From Marinicauda algicola (GTDB lineage Bacteria > Pseudomonadota > Alphaproteobacteria > Caulobacterales > Maricaulaceae): a stretch of 64,000 bases of DNA. Both the position numbers and the translations under genes were made by a program. The stretch is from assembly GCF_017161425.1 (NCBI RefSeq), contig NZ_CP071057.1, positions 2,419,501-2,483,500 of the forward strand, written 5' to 3'. The notes below the pieces were generated by a model, which was not told where the DNA came from, ran no database searches, and saw nothing but the letters and a program-made list of their open reading frames with translations. Shown here in pieces: positions 1-8,479 of this stretch. Within the stretch, counting starts at the first letter, position 1. Each line of letters starts with the position of its first letter.

Positions 1-388
1 GGCGCATGGCGTCGACGAGGCGCTGCTCGTCGCGCAGCTCCTCCACGAAGCCCTCCTGCTGGGAGACGTACATCTGGTAGCGCGAGGAGCCGACGCGCAC
101 GACGGGGGCGTGATCGGGCTGCAGCGCATAGCCGGCCAGGAAGCTCGGCTGCTCCTCGGCGGCGCCGGATGCCCAGGTGGACACCAGGAAATAGACGTCG
201 CCGTGATCGACGCTACCCGGGCGCGAATCGGTCGGGCGGCTGGTGGCGTAGCAGATCCTCTCCTCGCCCTCGCCGCGCGTGAAGACGCGCCAGTCGTTGT
301 GCTCGCCCTGGAAGGCCGGTTCCTGCGCACTCGCGGCTCCGGCTCCGGCCAGGATGAGGCAGGCAGCGCAGGCAGAAAGGCGTCGCAT
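1..388 (-). CDS. IalB-like secreted protein (partial, 3' end off window)
   Basis: The first residues form a signal peptide (MRR, a hydrophobic stretch, then ASAQ). The mature part resembles the invasion-associated locus B (IalB) family: a W near the start, ERICYATSRP, a GDVYFLVSTW strand, then SFLAGYAL and GSSRYQMYV segments. IalB proteins are small exported proteins of alphaproteobacteria with poorly defined roles. The ATG at 388 has a GGAG-like motif upstream. About 129 codons are visible and the C-terminus lies beyond position 1. The gene is divergent from the sigma factor gene. The family assignment rests on remembered motif spacing. Confidence 0.65.
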   Translation of the reverse strand, partial: MRRLSACAACLILAGAGAASAQEPAFQGEHNDWRVFTRGEGEERICYATSRPTDSRPGSVDHGDVYFLVSTWASGAAEEQPSFLAGYALQPDHAPVVRVGSSRYQMYVSQQEGFVEELRDEQRLVDAMR

Positions 389-547
389 GGAGGAACTCCG
401 TCGGCGGCTTCGGGTTGGTGTTATGCGCCTTCATGCTGGAACAAGCGCTTACGCCCGGTTAAACCGGTGTACCGCGGCGAATTCAAGGCGGGGTTCCGTT
501 CGGGCGCGCGGGCGGGCAGGGTTGGTTTCAGGCATTACGGTCAGATC

Positions 548-1129
548 TTGGCAAATCCATCCTCCTCCGCCGCGCCCGCGCTCGATCGCGACGAACTCGA
601 CGGCCTCGTCCTGGCGACCGCAAGGCAGGACCGGGCGGCCTTCGCGCGCCTGTTCGCCTTCTACGCGCCGCGGGTGAAAGCCTATCTGCTGCGCCTGAAC
701 TCGTCGGACAGCCTGGCCGAGGAGCTGACCCAGGAGGTGATGCTCACCGTCTGGCGCAAGGCCACCCTGTTCGATCCCGCCCAGGCCTCGGCCTCGACCT
801 GGATCTTCCGCATCGCGAGAAACCGGCGCATCGACGCGGCCCGGCGCGCGGGCAAGCCCGAGCTCGACGGCGAGGACCCAGCCCTCGCCCCCTCGCAGCC
901 GGACAGCCCGGACGCGGCGCTGCTGGCGAGCGAGCAGGCGACCCGCGTCCAGCAGGCGATGGCCGAGCTTCCGGAGGAGCAGATCTCGCTCCTGCGCCTG
1001 GCCTTCTTCGACGGGCTCTCCCACCGCGACATCGCCGAACGCATCGGCGTGCCGCTGGGCACGGTGAAGTCGCGCCTGCGCCTGGCATTCGACAAGCTCA
1101 GGAAGCGGCTCGACCGCTCCGAGCTATAG
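548..1129 (+). CDS. ECF sigma-70 factor, RpoE/ECF11-like
   Basis: This is a 193-residue extracytoplasmic-function sigma factor. Region 2 contains the SLAEELTQEVMLTVWRKA helix and the STWIFRIARNRRIDAARR promoter-melting segment. Region 4 contains LPEEQ, LRLAFFDGLSHRDIAERIGVPLGT and VKSRLRLAFDKL, a helix-turn-helix. No in-frame ATG precedes the conserved part, so I place the start at TTG 548; the start is uncertain and its ribosome site is weak. The next gene encodes a ChrR-like protein, the usual partner of the RpoE group that responds to singlet oxygen in Rhodobacter. I could not find a convincing autoregulatory promoter upstream. Confidence 0.88.
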   Translation: MANPSSSAAPALDRDELDGLVLATARQDRAAFARLFAFYAPRVKAYLLRLNSSDSLAEELTQEVMLTVWRKATLFDPAQASASTWIFRIARNRRIDAARRAGKPELDGEDPALAPSQPDSPDAALLASEQATRVQQAMAELPEEQISLLRLAFFDGLSHRDIAERIGVPLGTVKSRLRLAFDKLRKRLDRSEL

Positions 1130-1242
1130 AGGGCGGCGATGGCTGTTGCAGATTCTTTCAATGCCGCGCTTGATTCTTCCTCCCGCCGGTCGATATCCGC
1201 CCGACGGGACGCCAAAACCATGCTTGTGGGCCTGACGACACC

Positions 1243-1947
1243 ATGACCAACCATCCGCTCGGGGATGAAATCTACGCCGCCTACGCCGCCGGGGCCCTCT
1301 CCGGCCCGATGCGCCTGCTCGTCGACACCCAGGCCGAGGTGCGCGCCGAGGTGCGCCGCGAGCGCGACGCCGCCGAGGCGATTGCCGGAGCGCTCCTGGA
1401 AAGCGCCGAACCCGCGCCGGTGCGCGACACCTCCCTGCAGGAGGTCTTCGCCGCGATCGAGGCCGAGGAAGCGCGCGCCGGCGAGGCCGGGCCGATCGCG
1501 CCGTCGCGCGACGAGACCCGGTCCCGGCGCGCCGCCGAGGCGGCGGGCCGCTCCCTGCGCGAGCTGCTCGATCTGCCCGCCAGCGTGCGCGACCTCGCCC
1601 TCGAGAAGGCCGCTTGGAGCTTTGCCGGACCGGGCGTCAAGCGCATGGAACTGCTGCGCGAGGGGCCGGCCAAGGCCGAGCTCATCCGCCTCGAGCCGGG
1701 GCGCGGCGTGCCCCACCACGGCCATGACTGCAAGGAGTTCACGCTGGTGCTCACCGGCGCCTTCCACGACGGGTTCGACCGCTTTGGCGCCGGCGAGCTG
1801 TGCGCGGCCGATCCCGATCTCGAGCACAAGCCGGTCGCCGAGCCGGGCGAAGTATGCATCGCGCTCGCCGTCACCGACGGACCGCTCGCCTTCACCGGCC
1901 CGCTCGGCTGGGTGCAGCGCGCGCTGGACGGGCTTCGCCAGGGCTGA
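1243..1947 (+). CDS. chrR: ChrR-type cupin anti-sigma factor with degenerate zinc anti-sigma domain
   Basis: A 234-residue ChrR-family protein. The N-terminal helical part (HPLGDEIYAAYAAGALS) resembles the zinc anti-sigma domain that binds the cognate ECF sigma. In ChrR this domain holds zinc with an early His and a H-x3-C-x2-C set. Here His4 remains, but the later ligand positions read Q30, R34 and V37. The C-terminal cupin keeps its likely metal ligands: H159, H161 and E165 in a HxHxxxE pattern, and H195 in DLEHKP. It lies 113 nt after the sigma gene on the same strand. In Rhodobacter the cupin domain senses singlet oxygen or organic hydroperoxide and frees the sigma factor. Whether this protein still binds zinc at its N-terminus is doubtful. 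Confidence 0.85.
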   Translation: MTNHPLGDEIYAAYAAGALSGPMRLLVDTQAEVRAEVRRERDAAEAIAGALLESAEPAPVRDTSLQEVFAAIEAEEARAGEAGPIAPSRDETRSRRAAEAAGRSLRELLDLPASVRDLALEKAAWSFAGPGVKRMELLREGPAKAELIRLEPGRGVPHHGHDCKEFTLVLTGAFHDGFDRFGAGELCAADPDLEHKPVAEPGEVCIALAVTDGPLAFTGPLGWVQRALDGLRQG

Positions 1948-2004
1948 GCGAACCGCGGCAACGCGTCCCTTCCAAATGCGCGCGCGATCGCTAGGCTGAA
2001 GCCC

Positions 2005-3273
2005 ATGAAGACAGGACCCCTTTTCAGCGGCGACGTGGTGATCGCCGGGGGCGGCATGGCCGGGCTTTCCCTCGCCATCGCCCTGCACCGGGCCGGGCTT
2101 TCGGTCGCGGTGGCCGATGCCATGGCGCTCGAGGCCGGGCTCGCTCCCGAGTTCGACGGTCGGGCGAGCGCGCTCGCCTATACCTCCTGGCGCCTGCTGG
2201 AATCGATCGGCGTCGCGCGGCACATGAAGGACAATGTGCAGCGCATCGAGGACATCCTCGTCGTCGACGGCCGGCCCCATGACGGGCTGAAGCCCGGCGG
2301 CCCCGGCAGGGGCGAGCTGCATTTCGACCGGCGCGAGATCCATCCCGGCGAGACCGGCGAGCCGCTCGGCTGGATGGCGGAGAACCGCTGGACCCGCGTC
2401 GCGCTCGCCAGGACGGCCGAGGAGACCGGCCTGCCCGTCTTCGCCCCGGCCCGGGTCGAGCGGATGAGCCGGGAAGGGCCCCGCGCGCGCCTGCACCTGG
2501 AGGACGGCGGCGTGCTGGACGGCGCCGTCGTCATCGCCTGCGACGGCAAGTTCTCCAGGCTGCGCGAGCAGGCCGGCATCCGCACGGTCGGGCGCGAATA
2601 CGCCCAGAAGGGCCTCGTCACGACGGTCGCGCACGAGCTCCCCCACGAGGGCGTCGCCTACGAGTTCTTCATGCCGGCAGGTCCCTTCGCGATCCTGCCG
2701 CTCACCGGAAACCGGTCCAGCCTGGTGTGGACGGAGAAGGCGAAGGCGGCCGACGCGCTCGAGGCCATGGACGCGGACGGCTTCCAGGAGGCGCTGGAGG
2801 CCCGCTTCAGCGACTTTCTCGGCAGGCTCACGCCGCAAGGCCCGCGCTGGACCTATCCGCTGGGCCTGAAGATCGCGGAGCGTTTCGTCGACGACCGGCT
2901 CGCCCTCGTCGGCGATGCGGCGCGGGCGATCCACCCGATCGCCGGACAGGGCTTCAATCTCGGGCTTCGCGACGCCGCCGCGCTCGCCGAGGTGCTCGTG
3001 GACGCCAAGCGCGCCGGGCTCGATCTCGGTTCACCCGGGGTTCTGCAGGGTTACGAACGCTGGAGGAAGGCGGATTCGGCCCTGCTCGGCATCGGCACGG
3101 ACTTCTTCAACCTGTTCTTCTCCAACGACCATGCGTCCTTGCGCGCCGTGCGCGGGCTCGGCCTCTCGATCGTCGACAGGATCCCGCCGGCGCGGAAATT
3201 CTTCATGCGCCAGGCCGGCGGCGAGACCGGCGACCTGCCCACCCTCCTGAAGGGCGAGGCGCTGCGAATCTAG
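2005..3273 (+). CDS. ubiH: FAD-dependent hydroxylase of ubiquinone biosynthesis (UbiH/Coq6 family)
   Basis: A 422-residue flavoprotein monooxygenase. Residues 8-25 form an FAD-binding Rossmann fold (DVVIAGGGMAGLSLAIAL). DGRASALAYTSWRLLESIGV is the substrate-site segment typical of UbiH/UbiF/Coq6 proteins. LVGDAARAIHPIAGQGFNLG is the second FAD motif with the GD signature. The family hydroxylates the aromatic ring of ubiquinone precursors at the inner membrane. Alphaproteobacteria carry differently distributed members (UbiL, UbiM, UbiH-like), so which ring position is hydroxylated cannot be told from this sequence. It follows the sigma/anti-sigma pair by 57 nt and may or may not belong to the same transcript. 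Confidence 0.85.
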   Translation: MKTGPLFSGDVVIAGGGMAGLSLAIALHRAGLSVAVADAMALEAGLAPEFDGRASALAYTSWRLLESIGVARHMKDNVQRIEDILVVDGRPHDGLKPGGPGRGELHFDRREIHPGETGEPLGWMAENRWTRVALARTAEETGLPVFAPARVERMSREGPRARLHLEDGGVLDGAVVIACDGKFSRLREQAGIRTVGREYAQKGLVTTVAHELPHEGVAYEFFMPAGPFAILPLTGNRSSLVWTEKAKAADALEAMDADGFQEALEARFSDFLGRLTPQGPRWTYPLGLKIAERFVDDRLALVGDAARAIHPIAGQGFNLGLRDAAALAEVLVDAKRAGLDLGSPGVLQGYERWRKADSALLGIGTDFFNLFFSNDHASLRAVRGLGLSIVDRIPPARKFFMRQAGGETGDLPTLLKGEALRI

Positions 3274-3349
3274 ACCTGCCCAAACCTTTGAAGGCCCGGC
3301 AGCGTTGTCCGGGGCATGACCGCCTGCTCGAGCAATCCCGGCACGGGCC

Positions 3350-4642
3350 GTGAGCGCTGAAGACGCCCGAAGCGGCGCCTTGGCGCGAACCCTCGCCCTG
3401 GCCGCGACCGGCTTCGTCGCGACTGCCGTCGCCTTCGGACCGGCGCGCATGGGCTACGGCCTCTTCCTGCCCGGCTTTCGCGAGACATTCGCCCTGTCGA
3501 CAGCCGGGGCCGGGGCGATCGCCGGGCTCGGCTTCCTCGCCTTCCTGCTCGCCCTGCCCCTGACGGCCTGGCTCGGCCAGCGGGTGGGCCAGCGCCTGCC
3601 CGTGGTGCTCGGCGCGCTGGCGGCCTCGGCCGGCTTCGCACTCGTGGCGAGCGCGTCCGGCACCGCCTGGCTTGCCTCGGGCATTGCCCTGGCCGGCGCC
3701 AGTGCGGGATTCTGCTGGGCCCCCTTCAACGACGCCGCCGAAGCCATCGTGCCCGAGGCGTCCCGCTCCGGCGCGCTGTCGGCCGTTTCGACCGGGACGA
3801 GTGCGGGCGTCGTCGCCGCCGCGGCGCTGTTTCTCTTCGTCGCCTCCGGCGCGGTCGACTGGCGCGCGGCCTGGGGCATTTTCGCGCTGGCGGCCGTGAT
3901 CGCCGCGGCGATGGCGCTGCGCACCGTGCCGGGCGGCCGCGCCGGCACCGGCATGCCGGACCGTCCGCGGCTCCTGCGCCGGCCGGCCCTGCCGCTCTAC
4001 GCCGCCGCGATCTGCTTTGGCGCGTCCAACGCGGTCTACCTGTCCTTCGCCGCCGATCATCTCGTCAGCCAGGGCGGTCTCGCGGGCCTGCCCGACCGGG
4101 CCGCGCCGGCGGTGATCTTCCTGGCCTACGGAAGCTTCGGGCTGCTCGGGCTCGCGACCGGGCGTCTGGAGAGGGTTCTCGGATTGCCCGCGCTCCTGAG
4201 CGCGATATTCGCTGCCTTCACCGCCTCGCTGGTTCTGATCGCGCTCGCGCCGGGGGCGTGGTGGGCGCTGCTCCTCTCCGCCGGCCTGCACGGGGCGGCG
4301 GTGATGACGGTCAGCGCCGCGCTGGCCTTCTGGAGCCTGCGGCTCTTCCCCGGGCGGGGTACTCTCGGGATGACGGCGGGCCTCGTGGCGGTCGCCGCCA
4401 GCAGCGTCGCCGCGCCGGCCCTGGCCGGCGCGTTCGCCGAGGCGGCGAACCTGGAAGCGGCGTTCCTGGTCACGGCGGCCGTCCCGCTCGCGGCCACCCT
4501 CGGCTTCGCGCAGCGCGCCCGCCGCCAGCGGACCTGGAGCCTTGGCCCCAAACGAAAACGCCCCCGCTCCATCTCTGGAGCGGGGGCGGGTTCATCGCGC
4601 CCTGCGGGGGGAGGGGGAGAACGCGATGAATTTCCTCTCTAG
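3350..4642 (+). CDS. MFS transporter, YbfB/YjiJ-like
   Basis: A 430-residue polytopic membrane protein with about 12 hydrophobic helices. The first part contains FGPARMGYGLFLPGFRETF, a motif I associate with the YbfB/YjiJ group of major facilitator proteins; the substrate is unknown. The start is GTG 3350. The last 30 or so residues are low-complexity (RRQRT to GGGGERDEFPL) because the frame reads through an inverted repeat that acts as terminator for the opposing DUF1150 gene. The stop codon TAG shares the four bases CTAG with the stop of that convergent gene. The functional protein probably ends near the last helix. Confidence 0.85.
   Translation: MSAEDARSGALARTLALAATGFVATAVAFGPARMGYGLFLPGFRETFALSTAGAGAIAGLGFLAFLLALPLTAWLGQRVGQRLPVVLGALAASAGFALVASASGTAWLASGIALAGASAGFCWAPFNDAAEAIVPEASRSGALSAVSTGTSAGVVAAAALFLFVASGAVDWRAAWGIFALAAVIAAAMALRTVPGGRAGTGMPDRPRLLRRPALPLYAAAICFGASNAVYLSFAADHLVSQGGLAGLPDRAAPAVIFLAYGSFGLLGLATGRLERVLGLPALLSAIFAAFTASLVLIALAPGAWWALLLSAGLHGAAVMTVSAALAFWSLRLFPGRGTLGMTAGLVAVAASSVAAPALAGAFAEAANLEAAFLVTAAVPLAATLGFAQRARRQRTWSLGPKRKRPRSISGAGAGSSRPAGGGGERDEFPL
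4551..4588 (-). terminator. Rho-independent terminator of the DUF1150 gene
   Basis: A perfect 13-bp stem (4559-4571 with 4576-4588) encloses a 4-nt loop. On the minus strand it is followed by a T-rich tract (TTTTCGTTT), so it ends minus-strand transcription about 50 nt after the DUF1150 stop. It lies inside the 3' coding end of the convergent MFS gene. Confidence 0.85.
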
Positions 4643-4893
4643 TGCACGCTCACCGGCTCGGCGCCGTGATAGCGTGCGGCGGCGAAGGCATGGCCGCGAT
4701 CGGAGAACACCGCCATGCGCGTGCCGTCTTCCATGTGGACCGCATAGAGCGTGTCGGCCTCGCCGATCACCAGCCCCTGCGCCTTGATCTCGTCCTCGCC
4801 GACCTCGGCCAGGACTTCCGCGCCGGCGATCTGACGCACATAGACCAGCGGCGTGGCTTCGATTTCGTTTCGTTCTTCCATTCTCTCGGCCAT
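4639..4893 (-). CDS. DUF1150 family protein
   Basis: A small soluble protein of 84 residues from the ATG at 4893 (MAERMEERNEIEATPLVYVR). An upstream in-frame ATG at 4929 would add 12 residues. Conserved-looking parts are LVYVRQI, EDEIKAQGLVIGEADTLYAVH and FSDRGHAFAAARYHGAEPVSVH, which match the DUF1150 family of alphaproteobacteria, whose role is unknown. In related genomes the gene often lies near small heat-shock genes; that neighbour is absent here. It converges on the MFS gene, with stops overlapping in CTAG. Confidence 0.8.
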   Translation of the reverse strand: MAERMEERNEIEATPLVYVRQIAGAEVLAEVGEDEIKAQGLVIGEADTLYAVHMEDGTRMAVFSDRGHAFAAARYHGAEPVSVH

Positions 4894-5033
4894 ACTGAAA
4901 CAGCCTCTTTCTCGACTTCCGTTGATCAAGAGGTGGGAAGAGCAATGCGCCCGGTCAAGAGGCGCGGCCTTGCGCGCCTGGGCGCTATGCAGCCTCTGCG
5001 CTATGCTGGCCGGGTGCGGGCGGGGAGAGGACC

Positions 5034-5918
5034 ATGCCGGAAGCCGATGCCGCGGTGGGCGCGCTCGACCTTGCGCTGATCGGTCTGCTCGTCACCTATC
5101 TCGCGCTGATCGCGGGCGAGCGGGCCTGGTACGCCCTCGCCAGGCCGGGCGAGTACGACGACGCCAACATGTTGGGCAGTCTCGGCGTCATCGCCATCTC
5201 CACCGTGCTGCGCACCGCGTTCACCCTGCTCGTGCCGGCCACCGTCTTCACCCTCGCGGCCCGGTGGGCCGTGTTCGACATCGGCCTCGTCTGGTGGTCC
5301 TGGATCGCGATGTTCCTCGCCCAGGAGCTGATCTGGTACGTCGATCACCGCATCAGCCACCGGGTCGGCCTGTTCTGGGCGATCCACCACGTGCACCATT
5401 CCAGCGAGCGGCTGAACTTCTCCACCGCGAGCCGCGCCTTCGTCGCCGACGGGATGAACCGCGCGATCCTGGCCGGCCTTCTCGGCCTTGCCGGTTTCGA
5501 GCTCGTCCAGTTCGTCGTGCTCCTGCTGATCCTGGATTTCATCGGGATCTTCAGCCATTCCGAGGCGATCGGGAAGCTCGGCTGGCTCGACCGCCACTTC
5601 GCCACCCCCGCCAATCACCGCGTCCATCACGCGGTCAATCCGCAGTATATCGACAGGAATTACGGCCACGTCCTGATGGTGTTCGACAGGCTGTTCGGAA
5701 CCTTCGCGCCGGAGGTCGAGCCGCCCGTGTTCGGCGTGACCGAACCCATAGGCACCGACAACCCGGTCAGGATCTACGGTGCGGGCTTTGCCTGGCTCGC
5801 GCGCAAGATCGGCCGGGCGCAGACCCTGTCAGACCGTCTGCTCTGCCTCGTCATGCCGCCCGAATGGGAACCGGGTGCGGCGGCAAAGAAAAACCCCGCG
5901 CCACTGGCGCGGGGCTGA
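5034..5918 (+). CDS. Sterol desaturase / fatty acid hydroxylase family membrane protein
   Basis: A 294-residue membrane protein with about five hydrophobic segments and the three histidine clusters of the fatty acid hydroxylase superfamily: DHRISH, HHVHHSS and NHRVHH. These eight or so His residues bind a diiron centre that hydroxylates or desaturates a lipid-like substrate. The start ATG is preceded by a strong GGGGAGAGG site. The specific substrate is unknown; bacterial members act on hopanoids, carotenoids, sphingolipids or ether lipids. The last residues (KKNPAPLARG) are encoded by the terminator of the convergent tRNA gene. Confidence 0.88.
   Translation: MPEADAAVGALDLALIGLLVTYLALIAGERAWYALARPGEYDDANMLGSLGVIAISTVLRTAFTLLVPATVFTLAARWAVFDIGLVWWSWIAMFLAQELIWYVDHRISHRVGLFWAIHHVHHSSERLNFSTASRAFVADGMNRAILAGLLGLAGFELVQFVVLLLILDFIGIFSHSEAIGKLGWLDRHFATPANHRVHHAVNPQYIDRNYGHVLMVFDRLFGTFAPEVEPPVFGVTEPIGTDNPVRIYGAGFAWLARKIGRAQTLSDRLLCLVMPPEWEPGAAAKKNPAPLARG
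5885..5914 (-). terminator. Terminator of tRNA-Ala
   Basis: A perfect 9-bp stem (5894-5902 with 5906-5914) with an ACT loop is followed on the minus strand by TTTTTCTTT. It begins 7 nt past the tRNA 3' end and lies inside the 3' end of the opposing desaturase gene. Confidence 0.85.
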
Positions 5919-5920
5919 TC

Positions 5921-5996
<76 letters not shown>

Positions 5997-6132
5997 GGAA
6001 CCGGTATCGATGCGGCGGGTCTGGGGCCCGCCCTGTTCGAGGAGCGCGGAAAATAGTCACGCTCCGCGCCGCGATCAAGCCCGCGATGCGGCGGCTGGCA
6101 GCTGACCTGCACACCCGCCGCCGGCGGCGCGC

Positions 6133-6678
6133 CTAGAGGCGGTCGTCCTCTTCGTCGTCGTCGAGATCGATGTCGAGATCGTCGTCGTCCTCGTCCTCGA
6201 GCAGCAGGTCCTCGTCCTCGTCCTCGTCGAGGTCGGCCTCCTCCTCGGAGAAGCTTTCGGAAAGCTCGTCCTCCGGCGTCTTGGCCGGCTTTTCGTCCTC
6301 GTCCTCGTCCTCGGCGATGTCGAGCGGCTCCTCGTCGAGTTCGATCTCGTCCTCGTCCTCGTCCTCGTCATCGTCCGCGTCGTCGAGATCCTCGTCCTCG
6401 AGGTCTTCCTCCTCGAGATCCTCCTCCTCGAGATCGAGATCCTCCTCGTCCTCCTCCTCGCGCACCTTCTTCTTTTTCTTGGCCTTGGCCACCTTGAGGT
6501 CCTCGTCCTTGACCTCCGGGCGCGCCGGCTTCTTCGCCTTCTTCGGCATCGCGGCGGCGGACTCCGGATCGTGCGTCGCACCGCATTTCGGGCAGACGAT
6601 CGGGTCCTTGTTCAGGTCGTAGAATTTCGCGCCGCATTCACCGCAGACGCGCTTTTCACCAAGGTCAGCTTTGGGCAC
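6133..6678 (-). CDS. FYDLN-acid / TIGR02300 family protein (zinc ribbon plus acidic tail)
   Basis: A 181-residue protein with two parts. Residues 1-40 carry two CxxC pairs (CGEC and CPKC) around FYDLNKDPIVC, a small zinc ribbon that names the FYDLN-acid family. After a Lys-rich linker, residues 75-181 are almost entirely Asp, Glu and Leu, an extreme acidic low-complexity tail. The family is restricted to alphaproteobacteria and its function is unknown. It lies upstream of and divergent from aroA, a common position for this gene. The DNA of the tail is a near-repetitive GA/TC-rich tract that creates a spurious poly-serine frame on the other strand. Confidence 0.85.
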   Translation of the reverse strand: MPKADLGEKRVCGECGAKFYDLNKDPIVCPKCGATHDPESAAAMPKKAKKPARPEVKDEDLKVAKAKKKKKVREEEDEEDLDLEEEDLEEEDLEDEDLDDADDDEDEDEDEIELDEEPLDIAEDEDEDEKPAKTPEDELSESFSEEEADLDEDEDEDLLLEDEDDDDLDIDLDDDEEDDRL

Positions 6679-6782
6679 GGGCTCATTCCTTCACGGCTCG
6701 GACGGCGGGCCTGTTGCCACGTTGGCTGCGCCCTGTCAAAACCCCTTTTCAACCCCGATGGGGCGCCAGAGCGGACTTCGTC

Positions 6783-8132
6783 ATGAATGCCCTGAAAAAT
6801 CCTTTGCCGGGCAAGGGAAAATCCGGTCCCGCCACCGCACGCAAATCCTCGCGCCTGCGCGGCACGATCGCCGCGGCGCGCGACAAGTCCTGCTCTCACC
6901 GCGCCCTCATCCTCGCCGCGCTGGCCGCCGGCACGAGCCGGATCGAGGACCTGCTGGAGAGCGCCGACGTGCTCGCCACGGCCGGGGCGCTGAAGGAACT
7001 CGGCGCGCGCGTGGAGCGCACCGGCGAAGGCGTCTGGGAGGTGCACGGCGCGCCCTGGCAGAGCCCTGAAGTCCCGCTCGACCTCGGCAATTCGGGCACC
7101 GGCGTGCGGCTCCTGATGGGGGCGGCGGCGCGCTTCGACCTCACCGCGCGCTTCATCGGCGACGAAAGCCTGTCCAGCCGGCCGATGGCCCGGGTTCTCG
7201 ACCCGCTGCGCGCGATGGGTGCGGAAGCGAAGTCCGGCGAGGACGGGCGCCTGCCCGTGACGCTGAAGGGCACCAGCGTGCTGAAGGCGATCGACTACCG
7301 CCTGCCGGTCGCGTCGGCCCAGGTGAAGAGCGCGATCCTGCTCGCCGGTCTCGGCGCCGCCGGCGACACGCTGGTGCGCGAGCCGCACGCGACGCGCGAT
7401 CACACCGAGAAGATGCTGCCGCTCTTCGGGGCCATGGTCTCCACCGGCCAGGAAGGCGCGGAGACCGTGATCCGCCTGCCCGGCGCCCAGGCGCTGTCCC
7501 CGGCGGGGATCGCCATTCCCGGAGACCCTTCCTCGGCCGCCTTCCCGGTCGCTGCGGCGCTGCTGGCGCCGGAAAGCGAGATCACGGTGACCGGCGTGAT
7601 GATGAACCCCGCCCGCTTCGGACTCTACGATGTCCTGAAGGAGATGGGCGCGCTGATCGAGCTGCTGCCCGCCGGCGAGCGCTGCGGGGAGGCGCTGTGC
7701 GACATCTCCGTGCGCACCTCGCACCTGTCCGGCGTGACCGTGGCGCCCGAGCGCGCGCCCTCGATGATCGACGAGTATCCCGTCCTGGCCGTCGTGGCGG
7801 CCTTCGCGGACGGCGTGACGCGCCTGCAGGGACTGTCCGAGCTGCGCGCGAAGGAGAGCGACCGGCTCGCCGCGACCGCGGCGCTGCTCGCCGCGAACGG
7901 GGTGGAGGTGTCGATCGAGGGCGACGACCTGATCGTCACCGGCTGCGGTCCCGCCGGCGTGCCGGGCGGCGGCGAGGTGAAGACCCGCCACGACCATCGC
8001 CTCGCCATGTCCGGCCTCGTGATGGGCCTTGCCAGCAAGGCGCCCGTGGAGGTCGACGAGACCGCCATGATCGCGACGAGCTATCCGGGCTTCTTCGACG
8101 ACATCGCGGCGATCGGCGGCGAGATTGACTGA
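6783..8132 (+). CDS. aroA: 3-phosphoshikimate 1-carboxyvinyltransferase (EPSP synthase)
   Basis: This enzyme joins shikimate 3-phosphate and phosphoenolpyruvate in the sixth step of the shikimate pathway. The protein from ATG 6783 (449 residues) aligns by eye along its length with class II CP4-type enzymes: PATARKSS, FIGDESLSSRPM, ASAQVKSAILLAGL, EPHATRDHTEKML, DRAPSMIDEYP-like and KESDRLAATAALL. Two differences stand out. The usual PGDKS loop reads ARDKS, keeping the Lys and Ser. The position of the tolerance-conferring alanine of CP4 (NAATG) is glycine here (NSGTG). An in-frame upstream ATG at 6714 gives a poor extension. The gene precedes rpsA as in other alphaproteobacteria, but cmk is absent between them. 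Confidence 0.95.
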   Translation: MNALKNPLPGKGKSGPATARKSSRLRGTIAAARDKSCSHRALILAALAAGTSRIEDLLESADVLATAGALKELGARVERTGEGVWEVHGAPWQSPEVPLDLGNSGTGVRLLMGAAARFDLTARFIGDESLSSRPMARVLDPLRAMGAEAKSGEDGRLPVTLKGTSVLKAIDYRLPVASAQVKSAILLAGLGAAGDTLVREPHATRDHTEKMLPLFGAMVSTGQEGAETVIRLPGAQALSPAGIAIPGDPSSAAFPVAAALLAPESEITVTGVMMNPARFGLYDVLKEMGALIELLPAGERCGEALCDISVRTSHLSGVTVAPERAPSMIDEYPVLAVVAAFADGVTRLQGLSELRAKESDRLAATAALLAANGVEVSIEGDDLIVTGCGPAGVPGGGEVKTRHDHRLAMSGLVMGLASKAPVEVDETAMIATSYPGFFDDIAAIGGEID

Positions 8133-8479
8133 GCGCCTGCGCGCCCGGCGCGGCAGACCCCTTGCCCCGCAAGGCCGTTTGGAGTAAGGACGCGCGCGCT
8201 TGAAGAGTCGGGGGTGCTGCCTCCGTCCCTTCGTGCGCATCGCCGGGCACGCCGCAAGACCGGACTGCCCTCGCTGTTCAACCCCTTGACCCTCGATTTG
8301 TCAGGACCGGACGGCGAGTGCGCCGGAGCCGGCCTTTCGCCGTGTCCAATCGAAGTTGAACTTTTCCGGCCGCGAGACGGCCCACGAGTCGAGTGATAGC
8401 GCGGGCCAACCGCGGCAAGACCGCCGGAACCAACCGGCCGGCCGGAACAGACAACGCCTCACCGGAGCCAAACCTGCAC
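8133..8479 (+). other. aroA-rpsA intergenic region, no gene seen
   Basis: I see no credible coding region in these 347 nt. A small inverted repeat (CCTTGC / GCAAGG, 8160-8174) follows aroA but has only a weak T tract. TTGACC at 8286 could be a -35 element, but I find no good -10. The region probably holds the rpsA promoter and leader. In most alphaproteobacteria cmk sits here. Confidence 0.5.

Noticed and set aside
682-2934. A 750-codon open frame on the minus strand across the sigma, anti-sigma and ubiH genes
   Set aside because: It has no recognisable domain and is an antisense shadow of three well-supported plus-strand genes; high GC removes stop codons.
6160-6470. Short repeating TCCTCGTC units that could look like a repeat array
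   Set aside because: They are codons for Asp and Glu in a low-complexity coding tail, without constant spacers, so not a CRISPR or tandem element.
6170-6622. A 150-codon poly-serine frame on the plus strand
   Set aside because: It is the complement of the Asp/Glu-rich tail of the FYDLN protein, which has a real zinc-ribbon N-terminus.
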